Shown: positions 45,247 through 56,208 of the stretch, piece after piece
Position numbering within the stretch: position 1 is the stretch's first letter
Layout of the letters: the number at the start of each line of letters is the position of its first letter
Assembly (NCBI GenBank): GCA_963978905.1
Contig: OZ022261.1
Span: 13,675,475 to 13,739,474 of the forward strand
Origin: Trichostrongylus colubriformis
Lineage: Eukaryota > Nematoda > Chromadorea > Rhabditida > Trichostrongylidae
DNA length: 64,000 bases
Direction: 5' to 3'
Notes under the pieces: generated by a model
The model's input: the letters and a program-made list of their open reading frames with translations, nothing else
What the model was told of the DNA's origin: nothing
Databases searched by the model: none
Position numbers and translations under genes: made by a program

Positions 45247-46405
45247 AACAAGGGAAGGATGGTAAGTCGAAGTGGCCGTTTGAAATGGGGTTTATACCAA
45301 TGATAGGACTCGGGATGCCATTCACCAATCTGCATTCCGTATCTGCTGTCCGTCTCTGGGAGCAGAGTTACAAGCGTTGAAAGAGAAGAAACTCACAAGG
45401 GAAGAACCCCAGGTCGAAGTGGCCATTCAGAATGGGATTCTCATGGTCCGACGCATCTTCGGACGCTGATCTCGAATCTGTATTCGAATTTTGCAGAGCG
45501 ATTTTTTGAGCGGAGTTATGGAGTTTCATTTGAAAAAGCAGTACTATTATATGGTAGGTTTGAAAGCCCATAGCACGCGAGCCAGACGTTCTTGCGCAAA
45601 ACCAGGGCGATTTTCGTGTTCAGGAGGTCAAATTACCACAATGGACAAGTTTTTAGCCAATTCGAGGATTTGACCCAAATTTCGGAAAAATTCACGGGCT
45701 ATGTGGCAGCCCATTGAACAAAGGAGAAGTCGGACCCTTGCCTAGGAAGTGCTCCTATTTAACGCTTGTTTCGTACATTTAGTGCGATGGGCAAGTGTGA
45801 AAGGTATGTGTGGGCTATCTTGTTCAGTTTGCTGGGTTTTTTTGTAGAAGAAAATTCAAAAACTACCACTTCACCCCTTGGCCACCCCTAATTTTCCGGA
45901 GTTGGACCAAAAACTGGATTTGGCTGAAAATTTGCACTGAGGGGTAATTCGACCCCCTGTGCGCGAATATCATAATCTTTTTACGCAACAACGCCTAATT
46001 CGTGTGGTACGGGATTCGTTCGTCTTGGTGCCCTTCCCTTGTGAGTAATGTTAGTAGTTGGCAGAGTAAATGATGGGTGCGATAGGTACCAGTACAAGGA
46101 AACGTCCAGAAGTGAAAGAAAAGCACTTACTGACAATGAAACACAAAAGGTAAATGAATTCGCTCCGGCGGGGAGCAAACCCATGGCCCCTGGCCTGCAG
46201 GTCCGGAACACTACCTATGAGCCACGGAGGCCGTTGCTTATAGCTGCTACGGCCGTGCTCATGACATAGTGCCTCGCATATTGTAACTCTGTTCCCAGAG
46301 ACGGACAGCAGATATGGAATGCAGATTGGTGAATGGCATCCCGAGCCCTATCATTGGAATAAACCCCATTTCAAACGGCCTCTTCGACTTACCATTCTTT
46401 CCAAT
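45247..46405. mobile_element. ACAAGGGAAGG-superfamily element, diverged copy
   Basis: The left end (aacaagggaaggatggtaag then tcgaagtggcc) is mirrored at the right (ggcctcttcgacttaccatt). The arms share ggtttataccaatgatagg, catctgctgtccgtctctgg and similar words over about 120 bases. A second acaagggaagaa start lies at 45395. The core matches the 24.9 and 50.7 kb elements (gcccatagcacgcgagcca, gaacaaaggagaag, cacttactgacaatgaaaca). Confidence 0.7.
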
Positions 46406-46592
46406 GCAAGATGCAGCTCCCCGAATTCTCGGCCGGGTGGGCGGACTTCATGTAAAAGGTCCGTCCCGTGGTCCGCCGCGTTGGGAGCGAAGAAGGATGT
46501 TTACGTACCTTTCTGTTTTTGATAACTGCTATTTATCGCCGCAGCTCGCGATGCGAAAGTTACTACAAGGATGCTGAGTTATGGGCAAAAGC

Positions 46593-46655
46593 TTCGGTGT
46601 CGGACGGAACTCGAACCTGCACTTCATCCATTCCGGGGAAATCCATTACACTACC
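46593..46655 (-). pseudogene. tRNA-like sequence, damaged inverted partner
   Basis: On the minus strand it begins ggtgtcggtagtgtaatgga and ends gtccgacacc, as the copy at 46898-46970, but lacks about eight bases covering the 3' D-stem and start of the anticodon stem. Flanking sequence is also inverted: gatgctgagttatgggcaaa against its complement at 46974-46996. Confidence 0.65.
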
Positions 46656-46897
46656 GACACCCCTTTCACCTTAACTCAGCTTCTGAATGGTATAGCACAT
46701 ATCTGTAGTAACTTTCGCATTGCGAGCTGCGGCATAAACAGCAGTTATCAAAAATCAAAAATATTAAAATCAATACTAAAGCTTTCCGCTTCACGGTTCG
46801 ATGCCGATGTTGGCCAACCGGCTCAACACGTTATACGTGTTAGTGCAGATAAGCTATGGTAAATATACCATTCAGAAGCCGAGTTAAGGTGAAAGGG

Positions 46898-46970
46898 GTG
46901 TCGGTAGTGTAATGGATTAGCACATATCCCCGGAAAGGATGAAGTGCGGGTTCGAGTCCCGTCCGACACC
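46898..46970 (+). tRNA. tRNA-like sequence folding as a complete cloverleaf (probable pseudo-tRNA or SINE head)
   Basis: A 7-bp acceptor stem (gtgtcgg/ccgacac), U8-A9, a 4-bp D stem (gtgt/gcac) with loop aatggatta, a 5-bp anticodon stem (tatcc/ggatg), a 4-base variable region and a 5-bp T stem around ttcgagt all form. The loop is ccggaaa, with C rather than U at position 33. The apparent anticodon GGA would be Ser, yet the type I variable arm does not fit tRNA-Ser, so decoding function is doubtful. It could be the head of a SINE: the tail aaagcttttgcccataactc recurs elsewhere. Confidence 0.5.
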
Positions 46971-47035
46971 AAAGCTTTTGCCCATAACTCAGCATCCTTG
47001 TAGTACCTTTCTGTCCTTTCAACGCGTCTTCGAAT

Positions 47036-47220
47036 CCGGCGGACGACGGGGTGGGCAATTGCTCGGAGGCTACGCCCACCCCTCCGAGACTTTGTGATGC
47101 TGTACCTCAGCCGGATTCCCTTTCTTGCGTGAAACTTCGCATGCAGCCTACATTAGGCAAATGTAACATAGATACGTATATGGGTAACAGAAACTCATCT
47201 ATCCGTGGGCGATTTCTTTT
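47036..47220. mobile_element. Family C MITE, right-half fragment
   Basis: The order is GC-rich centre (ctacgcccacccctcc), gtacctcagccggattccct, cgtgaaacttcgcatgcagc, gcaaatgtaacatagata and the terminus gtgggcgatttctttta. The left half is missing. It lies directly after the tRNA-like repeat tail. Confidence 0.65.
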
Positions 47221-47224
47221 ACCT

Positions 47225-49080
47225 GATGTTATCGATGGAAACCTGTGTGACGCGTCCCACAGCGAGACCCGCAAATGCCAGTCGCCCCTCCATTGGTCTG
47301 CTGGCACCGAAAACACGTACAAAGGGACCTCCGACATTCACCGACTTGCCGTTGGATGCTTTATCTATCCTCGGGTAACAGCATGGCAGAATATAGAATC
47401 CTCAAAAAACTATGGGATAAAAATAAGAAATTAGCTGATATGAGTTTCTTTCCTATCCTACTACTATTGCGTGCATGAACTGGTGCTAGCGAGCCACTAT
47501 GGGCACCAGAAAAGTGGTTATATTCATCAAGAGTGTGACTGAAATCCTCATGCATAGCGCATCCCGTAGCGAGGCCGACTGACGCTGGCGGCCGTACCGT
47601 TGGACCTCTGAAAGCGAACGATGTGCACCCGAGGAACTCAGACACAATGGATCTTTTTCGAAAAATCGTGGGCAGATCCCGATAGTCCGATGAGAAAAAA
47701 CTTTTTTCGACTGGCTTTCTTTGATATAACGTCTTTTTTAAGAGACGTGGTACAGTTCAAGTGTTCGTTAGAGAGCGGCACCCTCGTTGATACCACAACG
47801 GAAATCCGCTTCCATAAAATTAAGTTTGAAGGAAGTTACGATCATTTGAAGAGAAGCACTTCGAGAATTTTCCAAATTTTTCTCAACTAATCCTCGACTG
47901 GTTCCCGTTCATATGATTTTTTTTTTGAAGATATGATGTTGTCGAAGAAGTCATTAGAGAGCAGCAACCTCTTAGATACTGCAACGGAAACGCACTAATA
48001 AAGCTTGTTTGAAGGAAGTATCGCCCATTCAAATTCAGAAACTTCGAAATTTCCCAAATTTCGCTCGGCTGGATTTGCATTTCTCTATATAAGGAAACCA
48101 AGCGGCCAGTAGATTGGGTTAAGGGAGTTATTATGAGAAGCACTTACAATGCTTCAAAATACCGAGTTTTAGTAATGTTACAAATTTCTGAAGATGCTCG
48201 ATTGCCTCGTTGCTACTGCAATTACGAGGCGGCAGTCGTAATGGAGCGCACTGCATGGTTTTTAGTTGATTTTTAGTCTTTTAATCCTTCTTTTTCTCGT
48301 ACTTTATCCCTACCGCATTACTTGTACGACTTCAAACCCTTCTCATCTGTTATTAGACGGTGAGCAAAAGACTCGTGGTTGGCGACGCTTCCACTTGGGA
48401 ATGAGTAGTGAATTTTATTAGGTTGTTATGTAAGATACTAGTTTTTTTTATTCTGCCATGAATCTGGTCCCAGTTTTCTCCAAAGGCTCCTAATTTCCTT
48501 GGTGAATCGCAGTGTTTGGCGAGAAAACCATAAAACACCGGAAAATGAAGAGGGAATGGGGTTCATATGGAGGCTTCTTTGGGAGGGGGGTCGTATTTTT
48601 TGATTAAATACCTCGGCGCCACACTTGACCCTCTCCTGCGCTGATATCCGTGGCGAGCTTTTTGCCCGAACTCGAACCGTTTTTGCTCAAACTTTCACTT
48701 CATGTTTTTTTCTGTAATAGTTTTTGAATGCCACGAACCTTCTGGTTTTCCAGGTTCTGTGTGGATTACCTTCAAAATCAAATTCAAAATCCTAGCACAG
48801 CAGAGCACCATTCAAATACGTCATTGAATGGGTACTTGACAAGGAGAAGTTGGATTCGTGACATCAAAAACTGCTTTTTTCCCATTCTTCATATAGATTG
48901 ATGCGAATAAGCATGACACATAGCACAGGAATGGAATGAATTCATGCGAAACGCTCGCATTAAACAAATATGAACCGATAACGCTGAGTTTTGTATAAAT
49001 GAAAACAGGTTGGAAAGAAGGTCGGTTCAGCGGTGAAGTAAATAGAAATTGACGTAGGACACGGTGGACACTTTTCTTGT
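47225..49080. other. Unassigned, with a diverged tandem pair and a dispersed repeat
   Basis: Two related segments of about 190 bases lie at 47730-47895 and 47925-48075 (gttagagagcggcaccctcg / attagagagcagcaacctct; gtttgaaggaagt in both). A copy of the 40.4-kb dispersed repeat lies at 48260-48600. No gene recognised. Confidence 0.5.
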
Positions 49081-49084
49081 GTAA

Positions 49085-49465
49085 TTACACGCAAGTCGCA
49101 GCGAGCCGAGCCATCTCGCGCGCAAACGTCGCGCGCCGCACTCCGCGACGCGAAATCCTCGGGCCGCGGTCATACTTACCGGCGTCAATTGACGCAGACA
49201 CGTAAAGTATGACCGCGGCCTCACACGGCTGTATATCGTTAGGACAGAAACGTCGCGTGGCCGTGTTCGGCACGCGACGGGATGGTGCGAGCTATGCGCG
49301 CCGTATTAGTTGAGTCCTGAAGCGATTACGCCTCGAATGAGGCGTAGAGCACCGTCATCGCTTCAAGACCCATCCGATAAGGCGCGCATAGCTCGCACCA
49401 TCTCGTCGCGCGCCAAACACGGCCACGCGACATTTCTGTCCTAACGATATACACCCGCCTTACAC
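49085..49465. repeat. GC-rich double foldback
   Basis: A 16-bp perfect stem (ggccgcggtcatactt 49162-49177 / aagtatgaccgcggcc 49205-49220) encloses a palindrome gcgtcaattgacgc. Next come arms of about 75 bases (49230-49305 and 49379-49452) sharing gtatatcgttaggacagaaa, gtcgcgtggccgtgtt and gatggtgcgagctatgcgcg. The loop of the second contains a smaller hairpin (tacgcctcgaatgaggcgta). Part of it recurs at 12776-13030. Confidence 0.8.
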
Positions 49466-49953
49466 GAGGGTACACTTTTGAGCTGCTCTCGCCCTATGAT
49501 TCACGTTCTCTCCGCAGTAAGGGCATCACATGTGCAGGTATAGAGTGGTCTATTTGCATATGGGAAAAGACTAAAATATCATCACTATTGTGAAGCGGTC
49601 TTCCAAACATTCGAGCCTCTCTCAGCCGTCTTCTGTAGTTTCAGCCCTCTAACTCACCCCGTCATTACGGAAATAATACTCACCCTCTCTTTATGTCGGG
49701 ATGACTTACCTATCTCATGGGATCTCGCTCTCTGCTAAGCCAAGGTTTTCCGCCTGAAATTATTACAATCCTGCTTGAGGTGAGCTTCGAACAGATGCTT
49801 ATTTACTTCGATTATGCGGGACCATTGCTCATCTGGACACAGGACATAGGCTGTGCAAAAAAATCTTAAAAACTCCGCATTCTCTTTTCCGCACGTGGTC
49901 CGATTTCACGAGAATTTTACGTCCAATTTAGAAGATTTGCCGGAAGGCGATGA

Positions 49954-49990
49954 ATGTGTATGGAAATCAAGTGCTGTCTTTGTCTTGAAG
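49954..49990 (+). CDS. LAPTM-like gene, exon 1 (start chosen at 49954)
   Basis: Encodes MCMEIKCCLCLE plus one base before a gtacga donor. The CC-x-C cluster right after the start is the family's N-terminal signature, which is why this ATG was chosen. No stronger upstream start is visible in this frame. Confidence 0.5.
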
Positions 49991-52900
49991 GTACGAGAAT
50001 CATTTTCGAAAGCGAAGTGGGTAACGACCCCAACGACGATTACAAATGCCTTCAGGGCACAGTACATGTGAAGGTGAGCTACCTAAATCAATGGTTTGAG
50101 CTTGAACTCGCAATTCGTAACAATCCATATTTACCATTGTCCTGCAGTTCTGACCAGCGGTAATCATTGGATGCCCTTTGTTAGCTAAACATCACGTCTC
50201 TCCTCCTCAGAGGAATCGTGTATGAAAACTTCATTTTTGCTTGTCCTAAATAAAAGTGTTGGATTTGGTCACTGCAGACCATATGCAAAACCTCATGCGA
50301 AAAGATCTACAGTCCATTTCGGAGCGCCTGATAGGGTGTGGCCTACGAACTTGGGTGAGGGTGTATCGAACTCTCTCACTCCGCCACACACTCTCACTCT
50401 TGCCACGCACTCTCTTTCTCGCCACTCATCAATGTCCGTAGGCCACTTAGTATCAGGCGCTCCGAAATGGAGTATAAGTCCGTCATAAACGTATTCCATT
50501 GAGTCTCCAGCAAGAGGTGAAACGATCCACAGCCGAGTTCATTTACCACAGCGAGAGAAGTTGGGCGGTATATAAAATTGGATGAATAAGATATGTTCAC
50601 AAACTCTGTTGAGCATTTCATTAGATATTATTGTTGTTATTATAAAGGCGTTAATCAGTCCCTCGCTGGGATGCGCCAAGCATCTTACAAGGGAAGGTAT
50701 CTTCCCATGGAACTTTGAAATGAGACCCGGGGGGATCGATAGAGCTTCGAACGCTGATTATAACTGTGAAAACCAAAATTGCCAAGTGGCATCCTGAAGT
50801 GAGTTGCGAGGGGTCACAGTTTATCTGTGGCATCTCATTGGCGAGGCACTTTGCCATCAGAGGGTTTGTCGAAATGGCCATTTGCAATGAGATACATACC
50901 GCTGTACGCGCGTTTTGATGCTGATCTCAAATCTGTATTCATAATCTGTCAAACAATTACCTGTATGAAGTTATGTTTTTCTGGAAAAAAAGAGTAATAC
51001 CATTACATGGTATGTTTGGGAGCCCATAGCGCGCGAGCCATACGTTTTCACGCAAAACCAGTGTGATTTTCGTGTACAGGGGATCAAATTACCCTGTGTG
51101 GCAAGTTTTCAGCCAATTCAAGAATTTGACGGAGGCCATAACTGGCTCTGCGCTAGTCATGCTGATGACGAAGCATACTGATTATAACTGTGAAAACCAA
51201 AATTGCTAAATGCCATTCTGAAGCGAATTAGGAGGCGTCAAAGTTTGCTTGTGATGCCACAATGGCGAGGCGCTTCGTCATCAGCATGACTAGCGCAGAA
51301 CACATTACTAGCTCTGAACGAGTTGGTCTCCGGGCTCAATGGTAGTGTCCCGGTTCTGTAGGCGCGAGGCCGTAGGTTTGCTCCCCGTTGAGGCGCACTC
51401 TTTTGCATTTCGTGTTTCATCGTCAGTAAGTGCTTTTCTTTCATTCCTGAACGTTTCCTCGTATGATATTCGTGCGTAGGGGGTCGAATTACCCCTCTGT
51501 GCAAATTTCCAGCCGGATCCACTTTTTGGCCCAACTTCGGGAAATTAGGGGTGGCCAGGGGTTAAGTGGGAGTTTTTGAAAATCCTTCCACAAAAAATCC
51601 TGCAAGCTGGACACGTTGACCTAAACATACCTACCACACTTGCCCATCACACTATGCATCACGTAACAGCCCATCACGTAAAAAGGGCATTTGGTCGGCA
51701 AGGGTCAATGCCTTCTCCTTTGTTGAATGTGTTGCCAGCCCATCAATTTTTCCGAGATTTGGTCGAATTCTCAAATTAGCTGGAAACTTGTACCGTGAGG
51801 TAACTTGATCCTCTAAACACGAAATTCACACTGGTTTTGCGTGAAAACGTATGGCTCGCGCGCTATGGGCTCCCAAACATAGCATAAAATGGTTTTACTA
51901 TTTCCAAAAAATCTTCGTGACGTCATTCAGGTAATTGTTTGACAGATTCCGAATACAGATTTGAGATCAGCATTCGAAAGCGCGTACAGTGGTATGTGTC
52001 TCATTGCAAATGGTCATTTTGACAAACCGTCTGATTTTAAAATGCCTCGCCATTGACATGTCACAGGCGAACTTTGACCCCTCGTAACTCGCTTCAGGAT
52101 GCCATTTGGCAATTTTGGTTCTCACAGTTATAATCAGCGTTCGAAGCTCTATCGATCCCTCCGGGTCTCATTTCAAAGTTCCATGGGAAGTAAAATACCT
52201 TCCCTTGTTAGTTCCTTTCACAGACGTTGTGGCAGGTGAATCAGGTGCGTGCGACTTGATCTATACATTAACCTGCGTGGGCCAGTCGACGTGCGAGTCA
52301 TTGTTACCATTCTCGCAGACGAGTCTGGTACCATTTCACCTACCCCGGAGGGGTGAAAGGCTTGCCTGGCATAGGGGGCATCGAGGCGGTATTTGACCAT
52401 CAACCCTTGGCAGTAGGGTGCGAGTTACTTTGGACTACACCACTTCAGCTACGTGTTTAGATATACATATAGTGGATATAGAAGAAGAGCCCATTAGTGG
52501 CGATGAATAAAGAACAAAAATCTGAAAAAAATCTAGATAGTATGTCAAGAAGTTGAACTGCTGGATTTCGAACGGGTTCCCATCAACAACTGTCCGGATT
52601 TAACATTAATGCATTGGAGATGAATGCAATTTTTATTCTTTTTTGTGTCCGTCTTGAAGCACTGTACCTAAGTTACTGATCGTGGGAGGAAGGATTCGTC
52701 TACGGAAGTTCCGTAGACAACCATTTGGGCCATTTGGGCCATTTGGGCCGTTATCGGGGTCACGCTAGGCCACATCCCACTATCGCCACGAAGTGCATTG
52801 ACCCTTTATTCAGGGGAGGAAAAGGGTCGGGGCGAAGCACTTCAGTATTCCTTGGGGATACGGCCTATAGCACCCCAGCCCGAATCTCCTTCTAACAATT

Positions 52901-54984
52901 GGATATCTTTGTTTGTTAAGCTTTGCAGAATATTAATCTCATAGTTATGGTATATTCTTTTCAGCGAGCATGTTTCTATGTGGCTGTGTCAGCTCTCATT
53001 GTATGCTTATTCTCCACTGTTTGTATGTTCTTCGGCGTTTATTCCGTGAATCTTTGGCTGGACATTTTCCTGATTGTACTGAATGCCGCTGCAGCCGTTT
53101 CTGTTCTTATCGGCCTCTACACCGAGAGACCGGCATTTCTCATTCCTTTCATTGTTACTGTGGTAGGAGGATTTTAGGAATCGATAATACTTACAAACTT
53201 TTTCTATAGGCCTTTTCCTACCTGATAATCGAACAGAGTGACCCGGAGGTAGAATCAAAGAGATTTGGGCTATCATGAGATACCACTTCATTATAAAACG
53301 TACAGTCTAATACGCACAATCCATTACTGTGACCCATAATTTTTTTGAAACACGTTTCCATATTATTTTTGCAGGAACGTCTTTAATTCAGACGTGGTAA
53401 ATGCACCTTCAAAATTCAATAGAGTATTCTTAACTTTCTCAGAAGGGTGAAATTTTTACTTTCAGATCGCTCAGTGTGTAGGATTTTTTCTTCTGGCAAC
53501 GTACACTTTATATTACACTATAGTGATCAAGCGACAAAGGTTCAACCAGAAATTTGGTGAGTATTCTAAAGATTACGGAGGGTGTACATCTTCAGCACAG
53601 GACTTCACTACTCTCAAGGTGCTCGGGACATGACAATCTCTTTAGGACCCTAATGCATACGGCGTCCCTGGCTCGCACTGCCTCAACGATACACACACAG
53701 GCACAGCTAGCAGGAACCCATAAACCCATAGGTAGAGAACATCCTTTTTCTCCGTCGACGTTTTCCAGTTTCCAAGAAACAGATGCGTAAAATATTGCTG
53801 AGACATAATATTGGGTCATTCCATAAGTAGTGTCGTTTTTTTCAAGCAAAAATTTTTGCCATAAAATCATAAGTTTTTGCAAAATATTATGTATCATTCG
53901 AAAGGAAATTTTCTGCTCTACAAAACGATTTGTTCCGCTTTTGAGTATGTCAGAATGGCGCGGACATTTAGGCTGGCGAAGACGTGGGTCCAGCCGACAA
54001 GAATTGGCCAAACCGGCAATCAATTGAAACACTATGTTTGACTTTAGGAAAATCAACCAGTCATGTGTCACAAACCTAGTCCTGACCTCTTCTACAATTT
54101 CCAGTACCCAGTTGATCATGAAGTCATGTCGTTCTTTTTCCACATTTAGTTTTTCCTCCACAACTCGGTGATTTCAGACAATCTCTTCGAACCAAGGCAA
54201 GAAAATTTTCTCAACCAATCAGTTGAAAGATTGGTGAAATGTTAAGAACAGGTGGTGGGTAGGATCAGGGGAATACCACTGACCGGATTCCTTAAAATTC
54301 TCATGAAAAAATAAATTATGAAAAATGTCAACTGGACCCCTATCAAATGGTATTAAAACTCAATCTGAATAGCACCCAAATTAAACTAGAAGGATGTTCT
54401 TGATATAGGAGAAAAAGTTCTCCAAAGTGGTTCATAAAACAATTCTAAGCAAGGTGTTTGAAAGAAAAAATTTCATTTTGAATAAGGGTGGGTGCTTTCG
54501 AAAAAAAGATTTTAGAAAAAGAACGACACGACTTCTTGATCACTCAAATATTGGAAATTGTAGAAGAGGTCAGGACTATGCACGCGACACATGACTGGTT
54601 GATTTCCCTAAAGTGAAATATAGTGTTTCAATTGATTGCCGGTTTGGCCAATTTTTGTCGGCTTGACCTACCTCTTCGCCAGCCTAAACGTCGGCCCCAT
54701 TCTAACAAACTCAGAAACTAAACATGCCATTTTGTAGAGTGCGAAGACCTTTTTCAAATGATATATGAAATGCTGCAGAAACTTGTGATTTCACAAAAAA
54801 AATTTGCATGAAAAAAAAAACGACATCACTTATGGAATGACCCAATACAATATGTATCTCGAAAACAGCAAAAAACTTTTTTCACATGACTGGAATTCCC
54901 ACGCGTAGATTCACATTAACAATTTGTTGCTATTCCTCCTCAGCTTTTGCTCCCATTTTCGCTGAAGACAGCGTTAGGGTATAA
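49954..54984 (+). CDS. LAPTM/DUF7027-like four-helix membrane protein, gene span (6 exons)
   Basis: Exons 49954-49990, 50063-50073, 52965-53162, 53210-53248, 53466-53556 and 54944-54984 join with agreeing phases into a product of about 138 residues ending at TAA. It starts MCMEIKCCLCLE, a Cys cluster followed by a His-Val-Lys typical of the start of LAPTM4/5-like proteins. Four hydrophobic segments follow (RACFYVAVSALIVCLFST; LWLDIFLIVLNAAAAVSVLI; PAFLIPFIVTVAFSYLI; CVGFFLLATYTLYYTIVI) with a short basic tail. Family members are lysosomal or endomembrane proteins. The nematode branch is unstudied, so a role is inference. Introns 2 and 5 carry transposons. Confidence is high for exons 3-6 and lower for the 5' end. 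Confidence 0.75.
50063..50073 (+). CDS. LAPTM-like gene, predicted 11-base microexon
   Basis: With acceptor cacag (50058-50062) and donor gtgagc, these 11 bases restore the phase between exons 1 and 3 and give Val-His-Val-Lys, the family's H-V-K position. The more usual-looking acceptor ttcag at 50055 gives 18 bases that shift the frame, so the microexon is preferred on coding grounds. Confidence 0.4.
50311..50474. mobile_element. Small palindromic MITE, family E, copy 1 (intron 2 of LAPTM-like gene)
   Basis: It starts cagtccatttcggagcgcct and ends gcgctccgaaatggagta, with mirrored gtgtggcctacgaact / gtccgtaggccact. The centre is rich in ctctcactct-like sequence. A second copy is at 55629-55769. 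Confidence 0.75.
50690..52209. mobile_element. ACAAGGGAAGG-superfamily element, 1.5 kb, in intron 2 of the LAPTM-like gene
   Basis: The termini acaagggaaggtatcttccc and the mirror (aataccttcccttgt) bound about 1.5 kb. Arms of over 300 bases are inverted: the segment from the left end to 51130 reappears reversed at 51800-52200. The middle is a near-full reverse copy of the 24.9-26.0 kb core, including the tRNA-like stretch at 51325-51400. No protein domain. Confidence 0.8.
52210..52960. other. Intron 2 of the LAPTM-like gene, distal part
   Basis: It contains four tandem 9-base units (ccatttggg) at about 52720-52750. No exon is recognised between here and exon 3. Confidence 0.5.
52965..53162 (+). 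CDS. LAPTM-like gene, exon 3 (TM1, TM2, start of TM3)
   Basis: Acceptor ttttcag, donor gtagga, 198 bases, phase 0 at both ends. It encodes RACFYVAVSALIVCLFST, a Phe-Gly-Val-Tyr turn, LWLDIFLIVLNAAAAVSVLI and GLYTERPAFLIPFIVTV. The LLIGLYT...LIP pattern between TM2 and TM3 is characteristic of LAPTM-type proteins. Confidence 0.85.
53210..53248 (+). CDS. LAPTM-like gene, exon 4
   Basis: A 39-base exon after a 47-base intron (acceptor tttctatag, donor gtagaa), phase 0. It encodes AFSYLIIEQSDPE, the end of TM3 and an acidic loop. Confidence 0.8.
53466..53556 (+). CDS. LAPTM-like gene, exon 5 (TM4)
   Basis: Acceptor actttcag, donor gtgagt, starts phase 0, ends phase 1. It encodes CVGFFLLATYTLYYTIVI and then KRQRFNQKF, a helix with a basic cytoplasmic end, as in the family. 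Confidence 0.85.
53811..54845. mobile_element. Mariner-like foldback element in intron 5 of the LAPTM-like gene
   Basis: It starts ttgggtcattccataagtag and ends with the mirror (cttatggaatgacccaa), with TA on both sides. The arms stay inverted for about 400 bases (ttgccataaaatcataagtt; tggttgattttcct). The GGGTCATTCCATAAGT terminus is of mariner type. No transposase is encoded, and the 189-codon minus frame at 53592-54161 crosses the element edge and is not coding. Confidence 0.8.
54944..54984 (+). CDS. LAPTM-like gene, exon 6 and stop
   Basis: Acceptor cctcctcag. It joins exon 5 in phase to give Ala-Phe-Ala-Pro-Ile-Phe-Ala-Glu-Asp-Ser-Val-Arg-Val and TAA. A short tail after TM4 is the family norm. 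The intron before it contains the 1-kb foldback element. Confidence 0.65.
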
Positions 54985-54989
54985 GGTTA

Positions 54990-56204
54990 GTGAAATCCCT
55001 AAAAGAAGTCACTCATATGTAAGGAGGCGGCGTAGTGATTAACAGCGACGCCCTTGGATGACAAATCCCACCTCCTGGCGACGTGATTCCTGATTGTCTG
55101 CGGTGGGAGTGGCCAAGGGCTATTTGTAAATAGGCATGTCACGGATTCTTCTTGTAACAGCTAATCATCTTTCCCAATATCTTTGCTTTCTTATCGTGAT
55201 AGAGGCTACGAATGTTCCCTTTTTCTTTTTTCTTTTGCATTGTTTCTTACTTGTCTTCACTCTTTACAATTAGCGATAGGATGCCTCATGAGTTTTTGTA
55301 ATGTTTCAACCGGTTTTTGCGCATAGAGCTTGGCGATATGCACTACGTTTTTTCTTGCTCATCATATTGCTAAGCACCTCGACTTTCATATTAACTACAA
55401 CTACATTTTTATTTTTGTTTGAATTCCTCTTATCACTGCTTTTGAAGGCAGTGGTAAGGGTAGTTGGGGCTGAATATGGAAAGGTCACCAAATATGAAAG
55501 TCACACACTTAAAGAAAAAGTGAAGAAAAATCGTAAACATGAGGAATATAACCCCATTCCCACTGTTAATTCCGAAAGGAGGAAGCAGGAGTCAAAAAAG
55601 ATGTGGGCCGAAGTGGAACAAGTGACATGTACGGTCCATTTCACAGCACTAGATAGGGCGCCGCCTGAGTGGCGGGAGTGAGATTGTGTGGCGAGGTGAG
55701 AGAGTTTGATACACTCTCACCCATGTTCGTAAGCCACGCCCTATCAAGCACTCCGAAATGGACTGTAGCTATTGAAGATACGACTCCTGCAAAGCCCAGT
55801 GGCGCTCTTCACGGGGCACTTCGCCACGTATTGTCTTCTTGGACCTCTAGTCATTTGGATGGTTCACTTTGGGAGTACTCAACGCTCACGTTACCCCTAT
55901 CACTATCTTTAACGCCTACATTAAGCTGGTTTGATAAACTACTATTCACAGCTTGTTAGCTTCACTAATGTTCTTGGAGAGATGGGGAATTCGACCTAGT
56001 TTTCACCCGAAGTAAGCTTGTTGCTGTTCTCTGCAAAGCGGTTTTCAAATACGAACGGCTACTGGTCAAAGCCGTTGTAGTAGCTGCAAGTGAGACGAGC
56101 ACAGATGTGTCTACTAACATGAACCTATTACCTACTTTGTAATATGAGCGCTTCATTACATACTTCACTAGCCTTTAAATAGGTGAAATGGCGTGAGATT
56201 GACC
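54990..56204. other. Intergenic, with a possible short membrane-protein frame
   Basis: A 126-codon plus frame (55301-55681) starts with a strongly hydrophobic stretch (FFLLIILLSTSTFILTTTT) but runs into the family E MITE and has no recognised family. It is not called as a gene. The stretch 55018-55060 (gcggcgtagtgattaacagc) resembles a tRNA A box and may be SINE debris. Confidence 0.4.
55629..55769. mobile_element. Small palindromic MITE, family E, copy 2
   Basis: It starts cggtccatttcacagcacta and ends agcactccgaaatggactgt. It shares gatagggcg-like and aagccacgccctatc words in mirror orientation, and matches the copy at 50311-50474. Confidence 0.7.
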
Positions 56205-56208
56205 TTAA

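Noticed and set aside
53592..54161. 189-codon minus-strand frame
   Set aside because: It crosses the left edge of the foldback element at 53811 and has no recognisable domain.
55301..55681. 126-codon plus frame with a hydrophobic N-terminal stretch
   Set aside because: It ends inside the family E MITE and has no family or splice evidence. Low-complexity T-rich DNA gives the hydrophobicity.
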